Positions 15,905 through 25,295 of a stretch of DNA of 32,268 nt are shown piece after piece. The translations under genes and the position numbers were made by a program. The stretch lies in assembly GCA_004356615.1 (NCBI GenBank), contig SMWT01000040.1, positions 1 through 32,268 on the forward strand, read 5' to 3'. The number at the start of each line of letters is the position of its first letter. Positions within the stretch are counted from its first letter, which is position 1. The notes beneath the pieces were generated by a model. It ran no database searches. It was not told the DNA's origin and was given only the letters and a program-made list of their open reading frames with translations. This stretch comes from Deltaproteobacteria bacterium. Its GTDB lineage: Bacteria; Bdellovibrionota; Bacteriovoracia; Bacteriovoracales; Bacteriovoracaceae.

Positions 15905-17089
15905 ATGTCTCAAAGTTTCTTAGACCACCTAGCAGGAGAGCTAGACTTCATTAGAGAACAAGGCCTTTATAAAGATGAAAGGATCATTACCTCACCGCAA
16001 GGATCGCATATCGTTTCCGCACATGATGAAGTTATCAATATGTGTGCCAATAATTATTTGGGATTGTCCTCTCATCCAGAACTGATAAAATTCGCCCAGG
16101 CAGCTCTTGATAAATACGGCTTTGGCATGTCTAGTGTCAGGTTTATCTGTGGGACACAAGATGTGCACAAGCAACTGGAAAATAAAATATCAGGCTTTTT
16201 AAAGATGGAGGATACCATCCTCTACTCATCATGCTTTGATGCCAATGGAGGACTATTTGAAACCCTGCTAACTGCTGAAGATGCCATCATTAGTGATTCG
16301 CTTAATCACGCCAGTATCATCGATGGGGTGAGACTCTGTAAGGCCCAGAGATTTAGATACAAAAATAGCGACATGGAAGACCTGGAAGAAAAGCTAAAAG
16401 CTGCCAAGGATGCCAGATTTAAACTCATCGCCACCGATGGAGTTTTTTCCATGGATGGTTATGTGGCCAATTTAAAAGGAATCTGTGATCTGGCCGATAA
16501 ATACGATGCCATGGTGATGGTGGATGATTCCCATGCAGTTGGTTTTATGGGTGAAGAAGGTAGAGGAACCCATGAATACTGTGGCGTAATGGATCGGGTA
16601 GATATTATCACAGGAACTCTGGGCAAGGCCCTGGGGGGAGCATCGGGAGGTTATACTTCAGGAAAAAAAGAGATTGTTGAAATGCTTAGGCAAAGATCTA
16701 GGCCCTATCTCTTCTCAAATACTCTAGCACCAGTTATCGCCGCCACTTCCATAAAAGTTTTAGAACTTCTAGAATCCCAGTCAGATTTAAGACAAAAACT
16801 AAGGGAGAACACAACCTATTTTAGAAAAGAAATAGAGCATTTGGGATTTAATATTTTAAAAGGGGAACACCCAATTGTTCCTGTTATGCTTGGTGAGGCC
16901 AAACTGGCAAAAGATATGGCCGATGCTCTTCTTCATGAAGGAATTTATGTCATTGGCTTTTCCTTTCCTGTGGTACCTAAGGGACAAGCGAGAATTAGAA
17001 CTCAGATATCTGCCGCTCACAGCAGAGAAGATTTAGATAAGGCCCTGGCGGCATTTGAAAAAGTAGGAAAAAACTTTAAGGTAATTTAA
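15905..17089 (+). CDS. kbl: Glycine C-acetyltransferase (2-amino-3-ketobutyrate CoA ligase)
   Basis: A 394-residue PLP enzyme of the alpha-oxoamine synthase family. It splits 2-amino-3-oxobutyrate with CoA into glycine and acetyl-CoA, the second step of threonine breakdown. Seen are [32 protein letters not shown], the PLP-site [10 protein letters not shown], the PLP lysine region [15 protein letters not shown] and the C-terminal [19 protein letters not shown]. Length is standard for Kbl. ATG 15905 has CAGGAA upstream. The stop overlaps the tdh start by one base (TAATG), and the pair kbl-tdh is the classic operon, which secures the specific name over AONS or serine palmitoyltransferase relatives. 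Confidence 0.96.
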   Translation: MSQSFLDHLAGELDFIREQGLYKDERIITSPQGSHIVSAHDEVINMCANNYLGLSSHPELIKFAQAALDKYGFGMSSVRFICGTQDVHKQLENKISGFLKMEDTILYSSCFDANGGLFETLLTAEDAIISDSLNHASIIDGVRLCKAQRFRYKNSDMEDLEEKLKAAKDARFKLIATDGVFSMDGYVANLKGICDLADKYDAMVMVDDSHAVGFMGEEGRGTHEYCGVMDRVDIITGTLGKALGGASGGYTSGKKEIVEMLRQRSRPYLFSNTLAPVIAATSIKVLELLESQSDLRQKLRENTTYFRKEIEHLGFNILKGEHPIVPVMLGEAKLAKDMADALLHEGIYVIGFSFPVVPKGQARIRTQISAAHSREDLDKALAAFEKVGKNFKVI

Positions 17090-18126
17090 TGAAAAATAAA
17101 ATAAAAGTTCTCAGGAAAAGTAAAAAAGAAAAAGGCCTATGGATGGAAGAAGGCGATATGCCGGAAATCGGAGCAGGTGATGTTTTAATTAAAATACAAA
17201 AAACTGCCATCTGTGGAACCGATCTTCATATCTATAACTGGGATGAGTGGTCGCAAAAAACCATTCCCGTACCTCTGGTTACAGGCCATGAGTTTTTTGG
17301 CGTGGTGGAGAGACTTGGTCACGATGTAAAAGGACTCAATATTGGTGATCGAGTTTCCGGAGAAGGCCATATTACCTGTGGCCATTGTAGGAATTGTCGG
17401 GCGGGGATTCAACATCTCTGTCGCAATACCATCGGTGTGGGAGTAAACAGGCCTGGCTGTTTTGCCGAGTACCTCTCCCTTCCCGCTACCAATGTTTTTC
17501 CTATTTCTGACGATATCCCAGAGCAAATTGCCGCTATCTTTGATCCCTTTGGAAATGCTGTTCATACGGCCCTATCATTTAGCCTCGTTGGTGAAGATGT
17601 TTTAATCACGGGAGCTGGTCCTATTGGTGCCATGGCCGCGGCCATCGCTAAACACGTTGGGGCGCGACATGTAGTGATCACAGATGTGAACGACTACCGT
17701 TTAGATCTTGCTAAAAAAATGGGCGCCGACGTAACCGTTAATCCCACTAAAACTGATCTGAAATCTGTTATGCAAGATTTAGGCATGACTGAAGGTTTTG
17801 ATATTGGCATGGAAATGTCGGGAAATAGTAGTGCTTTTAATGACATGCTAGAGGCGATGAACCATGGTGGCAAAATCGCCATGCTGGGAATCTTTTCTGA
17901 AAAGGTTGCCATCGATTGGAGTAAGGTCATTTTTAAAGGTCTAACTCTTAAAGGGATCTATGGCCGAGAAATGTATGAAACCTGGTATAAAATGGCCGCC
18001 ATGATTCAGGGTGGACTCGATATTTCACCTATCATCACCCATACTCTTCCCATAGACAGCTACCAGGAAGGTTTTAAAATTATGAATGAAGGGAAGGCCG
18101 GAAAAGTTATCCTCGATTGGACGTAG
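17089..18126 (+). CDS. tdh: L-threonine 3-dehydrogenase
   Basis: A 345-residue zinc-dependent medium-chain dehydrogenase. It oxidises threonine to 2-amino-3-oxobutyrate with NAD, feeding Kbl. Catalytic zinc ligands are in [17 protein letters not shown] and GHEFFG. The structural zinc loop is [15 protein letters not shown]. The Rossmann motif [15 protein letters not shown] is followed by [20 protein letters not shown]. The WDEW segment is characteristic of threonine dehydrogenase within the family. Length matches E. coli Tdh closely. It is translationally coupled to kbl. The gene's 3' end may also contain part of the promoter of the next gene. Confidence 0.96.
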   Translation: MKNKIKVLRKSKKEKGLWMEEGDMPEIGAGDVLIKIQKTAICGTDLHIYNWDEWSQKTIPVPLVTGHEFFGVVERLGHDVKGLNIGDRVSGEGHITCGHCRNCRAGIQHLCRNTIGVGVNRPGCFAEYLSLPATNVFPISDDIPEQIAAIFDPFGNAVHTALSFSLVGEDVLITGAGPIGAMAAAIAKHVGARHVVITDVNDYRLDLAKKMGADVTVNPTKTDLKSVMQDLGMTEGFDIGMEMSGNSSAFNDMLEAMNHGGKIAMLGIFSEKVAIDWSKVIFKGLTLKGIYGREMYETWYKMAAMIQGGLDISPIITHTLPIDSYQEGFKIMNEGKAGKVILDWT

Positions 18127-18146
18127 TGGCCCATTTTAGATAAAAT
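18117..18146 (+). promoter_or_regulatory. Possible promoter for the fused E1 gene
   Basis: TTGGAC (18117-18122), an 18-nt spacer and TAAAAT (18141-18146) lie at the end of tdh and ahead of the E1 start at 18191. The -10 matches five of six consensus bases and the -35 only three, so E1 may instead be read through from kbl-tdh. Confidence 0.3.
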
Positions 18147-18190
18147 TCTAGTCCTAAATAACGCATTACTCAGCAAAGGATTTTCTCTCC

Positions 18191-20353
18191 ATGAAAGAAA
18201 AAGCACGGAAAAAAGTCATCAAATCTAGTGTAGTGGAAAAAAAGCTAAAGTTGGCCAAAAAGTATGGCCTGAATAAGCAAAAGCTAATCTCTTTTTGGAA
18301 AAATATCTATCTATCAAGAAAACTTGATGATGCTGAGATCTCCATGAGAAAAAGTGCTACCGCCTTTTTCCAAATTTCTGGCGCAGGACATGAAGGAGTT
18401 CTAACCGCTTTTGGAAATGTGCTGTGGCCTACATATGATTATTTTATTCCTTACTACCGGGACCGTGCTCTTTGTTTGGCCCTCGGTATGACTCCCTATG
18501 AAATGCTTTGTCAGGCCAATGGAAATATCGGAGACATCGCTTCCCACGGCCGGCAAATGCCAGTTCACTTTGGCCATAAGGATTTAAATATTATCTCGGT
18601 CTCCTCTTGTACCGGAACCCAGTTTCTTCAAGGGGTAGGGCTTGCTGAGACCGGGGAATACCTCAAAGGCATCAAAGATAAAAAACATCTTCCCCCTTTT
18701 AATGAAGATGAAATTACCTATGTAAGCTCTGGTGATGGAACCACCTCACAAGGAGAATTTTGGGAGGCGGTAACCACTGCTTGTGTAAATAATCTCCCAG
18801 TGATGTTTATGATTGAAGACAACGGCTACGCCATCAGTGTGCCGGTGGAAACGCAAACTCCTGGAGGCTCAATCTCCAAGGCGCTGGAACATTTCCCAGG
18901 ACTTAAGATTTTTAAATGTGATGGAAACTGTCCTATTGACTCCTATGCGGCCGCCGTTGAATCCACAAACTATCTTCGAAAAGAGCGTGGGCCGGTTTTA
19001 ATTCACGCCAAAGTAACCCGTCCTTACTCCCACTCCCTTTCTGATGACCACAGCAGTTATCGAACCAAGGATGAGCTCTCCCAAGAAGCAGAAGAGGATG
19101 TGATCAACAACTATCCTAAACTTTTAATTCAAGGTGGGGTTTTAAAAGAAGCGGAAAATGAAAAGCTAAAAAAAGAAATCGATCAAGAAGTGAGAGAGGC
19201 CAGAGAAAAAGCAGAGAATACCCCCTGGCCGGAACCGGAAACGTGTATGGACCATCTCTTTTCAGAAGAAGTAGATATAACTTCTGATGACTTTAAAACG
19301 GATCCAGAGTTTAGTGGCAAAGACGATGTGCCCATGGCCCAGATGATAAACTTGGTGCTTAAAAATGAGTTAAAAAGAAATCCGCTGATGATAATGTTTG
19401 GAGAAGATGTGGCCGATTTTGGCACGCTTGAAAAACTAGATGATGAGACTTTAAAAGGAAAAGGCGGAGTCTTTGCAGTCACCAGAGGCTGTCAAAGAGT
19501 AGCTCGTCCGGGACAAGTGTTTAACTCCCCACTGGCAGAGGCCAATATCATTGGCCGTGCCATTGGTATGGCAACGAGGGGACTAAAACCTGTCGTTGAG
19601 ATTCAGTTTTTTGATTATATCTGGACTGCCTTCATGCAACTTAAAAATGAAATGGCCACCATGAGGTATCGCTCTGGTGGAGATTTCAAATGTCCTATGG
19701 TGGTCAGAGTTCCCATTGGTGGATACCTTCGAGGTGGATCGATTTTCCACTCCCAGTGTGGGGAATCTATTTTTAGTAATATCCCTGGCATTTATGTGGC
19801 CTTTCCTTCTAACGCTCAAGATGCCGCCGGACTTCTAAGGACCGCTATAAGGGCCGATGATCCAGTGCTTTTTTTAGAGCACAAGCATCTCTATTATCAG
19901 GGCTATAATAGATCGGCCGATCCCGGCGATAATTATATGATCCCCTTTGGGGAAGCTCGGGTAGTTAGAGAAGGAAATGATGCCACCATCGTTGCCTGGG
20001 GCGCACTTGTTCAAAAATCTATCGATGCCGCAAAAAAAATTGAAAAAGAAACCGGCAAAACCATTGAGATCATCGACCCAAGAACCCTGGTTCCTTTTGA
20101 TATAGATGCAGTTAAAAAATCTCTCAGTAAAACCAATCGGCTTTTAATTTGTCATGAAGATACCAAAACCTCTGGTTTTGCCGGAGAGATTGCCGCTCTT
20201 GTAAATGAAGAATGCTTTGAATCTTTAGACGCTCCAATTCTTCGAGTGGCCGCCAAGGACACTCACGTGGCCTATTGCCCGGGACTTGAAGATGAGATCC
20301 TTCCCCAGGTAGAAGATGTAAAGGTTATGCTCACTAAACTTTTAGATTATTAG
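18191..20353 (+). CDS. Fused alpha-beta E1 of branched-chain 2-oxoacid dehydrogenase
   Basis: A 720-residue TPP-dependent E1. It decarboxylates 2-oxoacids and passes the acyl group to the lipoyl domain of E2. Residues 1-350 are the alpha part, with the TPP-binding GDGTTSQGEFWEAVTTACVN...EDN and the loop HSLSDDHSSYR. Residues of about 375-720 are the beta part, starting MINLVLKNELKRNPLMIMFGEDVADFG and ending with the transketolase C-domain. In most bacteria these are two genes. The fused form is known for 2-oxoisovalerate dehydrogenase E1 in some phyla, which together with the nearby leucine dehydrogenase favours branched-chain substrates over pyruvate. E2 and E3 are not in the window. AAAGGA precedes ATG 18191. 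The stop overlaps the convergent comEC-like gene by 4 nt. Confidence 0.9.
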   Translation: MKEKARKKVIKSSVVEKKLKLAKKYGLNKQKLISFWKNIYLSRKLDDAEISMRKSATAFFQISGAGHEGVLTAFGNVLWPTYDYFIPYYRDRALCLALGMTPYEMLCQANGNIGDIASHGRQMPVHFGHKDLNIISVSSCTGTQFLQGVGLAETGEYLKGIKDKKHLPPFNEDEITYVSSGDGTTSQGEFWEAVTTACVNNLPVMFMIEDNGYAISVPVETQTPGGSISKALEHFPGLKIFKCDGNCPIDSYAAAVESTNYLRKERGPVLIHAKVTRPYSHSLSDDHSSYRTKDELSQEAEEDVINNYPKLLIQGGVLKEAENEKLKKEIDQEVREAREKAENTPWPEPETCMDHLFSEEVDITSDDFKTDPEFSGKDDVPMAQMINLVLKNELKRNPLMIMFGEDVADFGTLEKLDDETLKGKGGVFAVTRGCQRVARPGQVFNSPLAEANIIGRAIGMATRGLKPVVEIQFFDYIWTAFMQLKNEMATMRYRSGGDFKCPMVVRVPIGGYLRGGSIFHSQCGESIFSNIPGIYVAFPSNAQDAAGLLRTAIRADDPVLFLEHKHLYYQGYNRSADPGDNYMIPFGEARVVREGNDATIVAWGALVQKSIDAAKKIEKETGKTIEIIDPRTLVPFDIDAVKKSLSKTNRLLICHEDTKTSGFAGEIAALVNEECFESLDAPILRVAAKDTHVAYCPGLEDEILPQVEDVKVMLTKLLDY

Positions 20354-21408
20354 TAACAGCTCTTCTGCCAATAAGTGTTAAAAAAATAATACCAGCAAGT
20401 ATACCCACTTATATATTCTAGCTTATAACCCCTGCCAGTTATTTTAATTTTAGAAATACCTCGGCCCTCTTCTGCCAGATAGAAGTCATTTCTTCTTTTA
20501 ACCCTATAATATTTAGGGTGTTGGTTAAAAAGGTTTGGGGGATAAATACAGATGAAAAAAATAAAAATATAAAGTTTTACTTTTAATCGAAGACTAGAGC
20601 AGAGAAGTAAAAAAAGCAAAAGCGTATCGAAGGTGACATAAAAAACAGGGAAGTTTTTTGTCAATTTTGCCAAAAAGATAACTGAATTTGAAAAAGCGTT
20701 CAAAGGGATAAGAAAAATATCTAGGGGAAGCCAAAAACCTATAAAAAAAATAGGAAATAAAAAAGAGAAAACTAAAGATAAAAACTGTCCAAGCATTACC
20801 GCAAAAGGATTAACCAAACTTTGCCAGAAAAAAGCGATGACAATTTGACCGGTAAATAAAACAAAGGGCAAGGGATCCTTCCCTTTCCCTTCGAGAGAAA
20901 AGATCAAACCTAGGAATAAAAAACTAAAGCAAAAGCTAAGCGGAGAATATTTAAAAGTCCCCAGAAAAAAATCAATGAAAAAAGAGATTAAAAAAGCATT
21001 GAACCAGGAAATTTTAGGAAAAAAATGCTTAAGAATTTTTATTAGACTTATCCTTTTTATGGACCAAAAACCCGGCAGAGAAAAAGGAAGGATGAAAAGA
21101 AAAAGCGATAGCACCCAGGAAATCCTGAGGGGGAAGATTTTAAGTAGTGGCCTAATCAACATAAAAATGGAGGATAGATGCAGGCCTGAGGGAGTAAATA
21201 AATGCTGGAGGGCCAATGCCTGGTGGGCCCATTTTAAGGATCTGCTCAGGCCCTTCTTATCCCCCAAAACGTAGGAGCGAAGTGCCCCATTTCCCCGTCC
21301 GGGAAAGAAATCGGCCGATTTTTTAGCTATCAGTGGGGTCGCCTCTTTAGACGCATAGCAATAGAAGAGAATAATTGAGGCCATCAGGATAAAAAGTGTT
21401 TTGTTCAC
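20350..21408 (-). CDS. ComEC/Rec2-like membrane protein, competence domain only
   Basis: A 352-residue integral membrane protein. The key signature is ALRSYVLGDKKGLS followed by HQALALQHLFTPSGLHLSSI, which matches the ComEC competence domain (R..l.G....l.....f...G..HllaiSGLHv). After it come many membrane helices. ComEC proteins carry DNA across the inner membrane during natural transformation. This one lacks the C-terminal metallo-beta-lactamase domain and most of the N-terminal OB-like DUF4131 region of full-length ComEC (about 700-800 residues). The last 60 residues are basic and not hydrophobic. It may be a separate pore subunit working with a nuclease domain encoded elsewhere, or a paralogue with another role. 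The stop overlaps that of the E1 gene. Confidence 0.7.
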   Translation of the reverse strand: MNKTLFILMASIILFYCYASKEATPLIAKKSADFFPGRGNGALRSYVLGDKKGLSRSLKWAHQALALQHLFTPSGLHLSSIFMLIRPLLKIFPLRISWVLSLFLFILPFSLPGFWSIKRISLIKILKHFFPKISWFNAFLISFFIDFFLGTFKYSPLSFCFSFLFLGLIFSLEGKGKDPLPFVLFTGQIVIAFFWQSLVNPFAVMLGQFLSLVFSFLFPIFFIGFWLPLDIFLIPLNAFSNSVIFLAKLTKNFPVFYVTFDTLLLFLLLCSSLRLKVKLYIFIFFICIYPPNLFNQHPKYYRVKRRNDFYLAEEGRGISKIKITGRGYKLEYISGYTCWYYFFNTYWQKSCY

Positions 21409-21508
21409 ATCCCTTTAAGAGCAGGCCCCCGTCTTGAAATAAAAACTTAACGGATTGGAAGTAAAGGGATATTAAGACGGAGCATCAAAAACTTGCTAGG
21501 GAAATCAT

Positions 21509-22354
21509 ATGAAAATGCAATTTAGAAAGGATTTAGAGCACTTCTTCGCTGAAGATGATCTCTTTCGAAATCATTTCTATTTTAGTTCTCTGCCAGCTGA
21601 TGAAGTGGAGTGTCACCTCTATATTAAATCGCCCATGGTTTTAGCAGGCCTTCCTTACTTTTTTTCCGTTTTTGAATTTCTCGGGGCAAAAAATCTCGGT
21701 GAGGAAATTATTGAGAACTTTGAAGGAAAAAAACTAGACCAGTCTCAAAAACCTATTACCTTTTCGCTACCTTTTAATATTGCCCTAACAGGTGAAAGAT
21801 TAGCACTTAATCTCCTCACTCATGCAACCAGCGTAGCGACAACTACTTATGAGTTTTCTAGCAAGGCCAAAGAATTTAATATTTCTATTTTAGATACTAG
21901 AAAAACCACCCCGGGGCTTAAATCCCTGGAAAAGTATGCAGTTCTTCAAGGTGGTGGATGCAATCACCGCTTTGGTCAAACTGATGTATGGATGATTAAA
22001 GATAATCATAAAGATTTCTTTGGTGGAGTTGAAAAGGCCTTGGAATTTTTTGAACATCAAAGAGGGTTTTATAAACCAGTAGTGCTTGAAGTCCATAACC
22101 TGGAAGAATTAAATCAGGCCAAAGACTTAGGTATAAGTCATGTTATGCTTGATAACTTTGACCCTGAAATGATTAAAAATGCCATCGATATAAAGACTGA
22201 TAAGATGACCTATGAAATCTCGGGAGGTATTAATCTGGATAACCTGGAAAAATATCTTTTAAATGGAGTCGATGCCATAAGTGTTGGCACGCTTACCCAA
22301 AATCCTATTAAAGTGGATCTTTCCCTCAAAATGAGAAGAGCTGATGAACTTTGA
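21509..22354 (+). CDS. nadC: Nicotinate-nucleotide pyrophosphorylase (quinolinate PRTase)
   Basis: A 281-residue enzyme joining quinolinate and PRPP to give nicotinate mononucleotide, CO2 and PPi in de novo NAD synthesis. Motifs: LTGERLALNLLTHATSVAT, the DTRKTTPGLKSLEKYAVLQGGG active-site stretch with quinolinate-binding Arg and Lys, NHRFGQTDVWMIKDNH, HVMLDNFD and the PRPP-site YEISGGINLDNLEKY...GVDAISVGTLT. Length is normal. ATG 21509 has CTAGGGA upstream. The end overlaps nadB by 11 nt. No nadA is in the window, so quinolinate synthase must be encoded elsewhere. Confidence 0.96.
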   Translation: MKMQFRKDLEHFFAEDDLFRNHFYFSSLPADEVECHLYIKSPMVLAGLPYFFSVFEFLGAKNLGEEIIENFEGKKLDQSQKPITFSLPFNIALTGERLALNLLTHATSVATTTYEFSSKAKEFNISILDTRKTTPGLKSLEKYAVLQGGGCNHRFGQTDVWMIKDNHKDFFGGVEKALEFFEHQRGFYKPVVLEVHNLEELNQAKDLGISHVMLDNFDPEMIKNAIDIKTDKMTYEISGGINLDNLEKYLLNGVDAISVGTLTQNPIKVDLSLKMRRADEL

Positions 22355-23900
22355 TGTTTTAATTATAGGGACAGGAATTGCAGGTTTGTCTTGTGCTTTA
22401 AAATTGGCCGAAAAAGGATTTTTAGTAGGTCTTGTATCGAGAGAGAAAGATCCCAAATTATCTAATACCTACTATGCTCAAGGAGGAATCATCTATCCTC
22501 AAAGGGATGATGAATTTCTTGTAAGTGATATTAAAAAGGCCGGTGTAGGCACTAATAATCCACTTGCAGTTGATATCTTAAGAGAAAGAGGTGGCGAAAT
22601 ATTAAAAGAGGTTTTACTCGATAAAGTAGAGGTGGATTTTAACCGCAAGGCCACAGGAGAGTTGAGCTTTACCCGGGAGGCGGCCCATTCTCTTCCTCGT
22701 ATTTTGTACAAGGGCGATTTTACCGGTAAGGAAATTCAAACCAGTTTATTAAATTATATAAAAGATGTTAAACGTTTCCCCAATATAAAACTTTTACAAA
22801 ACCACACTGCTATAGATCTTTTAACGCCATTGCATCATGGAACTTCCTTCAATCAACGATACGTTGAGAATAAGATTGTCGGGGCCTATCTTTATAACCG
22901 GGAAAATGGAGCGGTGGTAAAGGCCCAGGCCAAAGTAACGGTTCTTGCAACTGGTGGCATAGGTTCTCTTTATCTACATAATTCAAATTCTGAAGGGGCA
23001 AGAGGAGACGGGCATGCCATGGCCAAAAGGGCCGGGGCCTTGTTAATTGATATGGAGTTTATTCAATTCCATCCGACAACTTTTTACAATAGAAATTCTC
23101 ACCGTAGATTTTTAATTAGTGAAGCACTTCGTGGAGAAGGTGGGAAACTACTGAACTGCAAGGGTGAGTCCTTTATGGATAAATATCACCCGGATAAAGA
23201 ACTTGCACCTCGGGATGTTGTGGCCAAATCTATTATGGAAGAAACCATTGAGACCAAGCATGATTGTGTCTATCTCGATATTTCTCATAAAGATCCTGAT
23301 TGGATTAAAGAGCGCTTCCCAACTATTTTTGAACATTGTCTGCAAAACAAAATTGATATCACCAAAGAATCAATACCGGTGATCCCCGCGGCCCATTACA
23401 CCTGTGGAGGAGTAAAAACAGATTTAACAGGCAAGACAAGCCTCAAAAATCTCTACGCCGTTGGTGAAGTTGCTTGTACCGGGCTTCATGGAGCAAATAG
23501 ACTCGCATCCACCTCTCTTCTTGAAGGTCTTACCTGGGGATATTTAGCGGCAGAAGAGATGGCCCGCGATTTAAATCATATTTCCCATTATCCTGATGAT
23601 CAAATCAAAGATTGGGAGGTTAGTTCCGGTGAATGTGACAACGCGCTGGTAAGTCAAGACTGGCTCACCCTTAAACAGACTATGTGGAATTATGTGGGAC
23701 TTACGCGAACTAAGAGGCGTCTGAAAAGGGCCGAGTCCTTATTTGGTGAGCTTTATATTGAACTGGCAAAGTTTTATAAGCACTCTACCTTAACTGATGG
23801 GCTTATAGGGCTTAGAAATGCTGCTGAAGTGGCCTCTCTCGTAGTACAGGCATCGCTTATTAACAAAGAGTCTATTGGCTGCTTTCAACGAAAAGATTAA
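22344..23900 (+). CDS. nadB: L-aspartate oxidase
   Basis: A 518-residue FAD flavoprotein oxidising aspartate to iminoaspartate, the first step of de novo NAD synthesis. It belongs to the succinate dehydrogenase/fumarate reductase flavoprotein family. The FAD motif is IIGTGIAGLSCALKLAE at the N-terminus. Others are NTYYAQGGI, MEFIQFHPTTFYN, LISEALRGEGGKL, the active-site region AAHYTCGGVKTDLTGKT and YAVGEVACTGLHGANRLASTSLLEGL. The C-terminal helical domain contains YVGLTRTKRRL. NadB from the family is usually 520-540 residues, so it is essentially complete. It is translationally coupled to nadC. Confidence 0.95.
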   Translation: MNFDVLIIGTGIAGLSCALKLAEKGFLVGLVSREKDPKLSNTYYAQGGIIYPQRDDEFLVSDIKKAGVGTNNPLAVDILRERGGEILKEVLLDKVEVDFNRKATGELSFTREAAHSLPRILYKGDFTGKEIQTSLLNYIKDVKRFPNIKLLQNHTAIDLLTPLHHGTSFNQRYVENKIVGAYLYNRENGAVVKAQAKVTVLATGGIGSLYLHNSNSEGARGDGHAMAKRAGALLIDMEFIQFHPTTFYNRNSHRRFLISEALRGEGGKLLNCKGESFMDKYHPDKELAPRDVVAKSIMEETIETKHDCVYLDISHKDPDWIKERFPTIFEHCLQNKIDITKESIPVIPAAHYTCGGVKTDLTGKTSLKNLYAVGEVACTGLHGANRLASTSLLEGLTWGYLAAEEMARDLNHISHYPDDQIKDWEVSSGECDNALVSQDWLTLKQTMWNYVGLTRTKRRLKRAESLFGELYIELAKFYKHSTLTDGLIGLRNAAEVASLVVQASLINKESIGCFQRKD

Positions 23901-23955
23901 TAAATTAGTCTTCCATTCCGATTAAATAAATAGCAATACACCCAGGAAATAAATT

Positions 23956-24753
23956 TTGTTTAAAAGCATGGTTTTTCTATTATCTATTTTATTTAGTGCA
24001 AATTTACTTGCTCTCCCCGAGGTAATCGAATTTTGGTTTATTTCCCGTGCCAAATACGGATTACTACAAAACTATCCGCAAACCCTCGTTAAAGTGGCCC
24101 AGGTACGAAGGATTTACCAAGGATGTCAGTCCTGGGCAGAAGGCTGCTATGATCTTGAAGATGAAACACTGGCAAATCGTCAGTCTGATTTAAAAGTAAA
24201 TAGTTATATGATTAAAAAACAGAAAAGATTACAAAATAGGTTAGACCTCTTTGAGCCTTATCAAACTCACCTTTCAGATTGTGATGCAGGTGTGGGCCAT
24301 AGCAAGTTTTGTGGCGGCCGGCTTCCTGCTAGGGTTGATAGTAGTATTGAGATTTGGATAGATACCAGCTCTAGCATGAACGAAATAGATCCTCGGGCAA
24401 GTGATGGAAGTTGTTTAAGAAAAAAGTTTATAAAAATGGTCTTGGACGGTTGCGGGGGAAAAATTCCTATTATGGGGATTTTTAATAAATCTCTTAGGGC
24501 GATGGGGGCCTTTACTGATGTCTGTCGAAGTTATGGGGAGAACGACCTCAACTACCTTGCCGATTGGATCGAGGCCTCCAAGTCAAAACATCTGGTAGTG
24601 GTGACAGACTACACCCAAATGAAGCACAAACTTAAAAAGTTTATTGACCGCTCTGGGGCAAAAGTTAGAGGCGATTTTTTCAAAGGAGCAACCTTAGAAA
24701 ATTTTATCTATTGGGGTATGGAGTTATCCAACTCCTGTGAAGATTTAACGTAA
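23956..24753 (+). CDS. Secreted protein with VWA/MIDAS-like motif
   Basis: A 265-residue exported protein. TTG 23956 is the likely start because AGGAA lies 7 nt upstream; ATG 23968 is less well placed. The signal peptide runs to about residue 20 (ILFSANLLALP). Residues 131-141 read IEIWIDTSSSM, a strand followed by the MIDAS motif D-x-S-x-S (Asp136, Ser138, Ser140) of von Willebrand factor A domains. Later HLVVVTDYTQMK resembles the fourth strand and its metal-site Asp. Several cysteines suggest disulfides. The first 120 residues are not recognised. The C-terminus (SNSCEDLT) falls at the edge of an IS605-type insertion, so the native end may have been altered slightly. The function is unknown; ligand binding outside the cytoplasm is likely. 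Confidence 0.72.
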   Translation: MFKSMVFLLSILFSANLLALPEVIEFWFISRAKYGLLQNYPQTLVKVAQVRRIYQGCQSWAEGCYDLEDETLANRQSDLKVNSYMIKKQKRLQNRLDLFEPYQTHLSDCDAGVGHSKFCGGRLPARVDSSIEIWIDTSSSMNEIDPRASDGSCLRKKFIKMVLDGCGGKIPIMGIFNKSLRAMGAFTDVCRSYGENDLNYLADWIEASKSKHLVVVTDYTQMKHKLKKFIDRSGAKVRGDFFKGATLENFIYWGMELSNSCEDLT

Positions 24754-24755
24754 TG

Positions 24756-25250
24756 TCAGAGAATTCTCCCTCTAAATCCATTTGCCCCAGGGCCATTGGG
24801 AATAGAGGGAGATGAATCGGACGCCCTTTGGCGAGAATTTCTTTTTCCTTGGTTTTCGATATAATTTTTTATTGTTTCGATATTTGCTCCTCCTGTCGTG
24901 AGCAAACAATAGGCCCTCGTCCATAAAATAGGTTTCCAGTAATAGGATTGCAGATGGCAAGAAAATTCCTTCCTTATAAGTCTACTTGAAACCGTTTTTA
25001 GATTATTTATGAACTTACTCATTTGCATGGCAGGATGGCACGTTAAAAGTAAATGAATATGATCTGCCTCTCCCCCAAATTCCACTAATTCACAGGCCCA
25101 TTTTTCACATATGGATTGGGAGATTTCTTCCAATCTAATTAAGATGGGTTTTGAAAAACACTTTTTGCGATATTTTGTCACTAACACTAAATGGTATTGA
25201 AGATTGTAAACACAATGGAAATGTGACCTAAGATTTGCTGTTTTTTTCAT
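24756..25250 (-). CDS. tnpA: IS200/IS605 TnpA, HUH Y1 transposase
   Basis: A 164-residue transposase that cuts and rejoins single-stranded DNA at the element ends. The HUH motif is HIH (64-66) in ADHIHLLL, and the catalytic tyrosine is Tyr130 in IETIKNYIENQ. The N-terminal HCVYNLQYHLVLVTKYRKK is highly typical of Y1_Tnp proteins. ATG 25250 is chosen; the track start (GTG 25259) has no extra support. About 30 residues after YIENQ are Ser/Pro/Gly-rich and coincide with the left-end hairpin, so they are probably a by-product of coding over the DNA end. Its stop is only 2 nt from the VWA gene stop. Confidence 0.93.
   Translation of the reverse strand: MKKTANLRSHFHCVYNLQYHLVLVTKYRKKCFSKPILIRLEEISQSICEKWACELVEFGGEADHIHLLLTCHPAMQMSKFINNLKTVSSRLIRKEFSCHLQSYYWKPILWTRAYCLLTTGGANIETIKNYIENQGKRNSRQRASDSSPSIPNGPGANGFRGRIL
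24765..24812. repeat. Left-end hairpin of the IS605-type element
   Basis: TCTCCCTCTA (24765-24774) pairs perfectly with TAGAGGGAGA (24803-24812), and the interior adds GCCC/GGGC. It overlaps the end of tnpA. IS200/IS605 transposases recognise subterminal hairpins on single-stranded DNA, and this is in the right place. It could also act as a transcription terminator between the VWA gene and tnpA. Confidence 0.6.
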
Positions 25251-25259
25251 TGGGGCCAC

Positions 25260-25289
25260 TTGACACTAACCTTTGTAATAGATCATAGT
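25260..25289 (+). promoter_or_regulatory. Possible tnpB promoter giving a leaderless mRNA
   Basis: A perfect TTGACA (25260-25265), an 18-nt spacer and CATAGT (25284-25289, four of six consensus bases). Transcription would begin near 25296, exactly at the GTG proposed as the tnpB start. It also lies only 10 nt from the tnpA ATG on the other strand. Confidence 0.4.
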
Positions 25290-25295
25290 TTTATA

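Noticed and set aside
24772-24960. Minus-strand ORF of 62 aa inside tnpA
   Set aside because: Alternative frame of tnpA. I checked whether it meant a frameshifted transposase, but the main frame carries all motifs through Tyr130.
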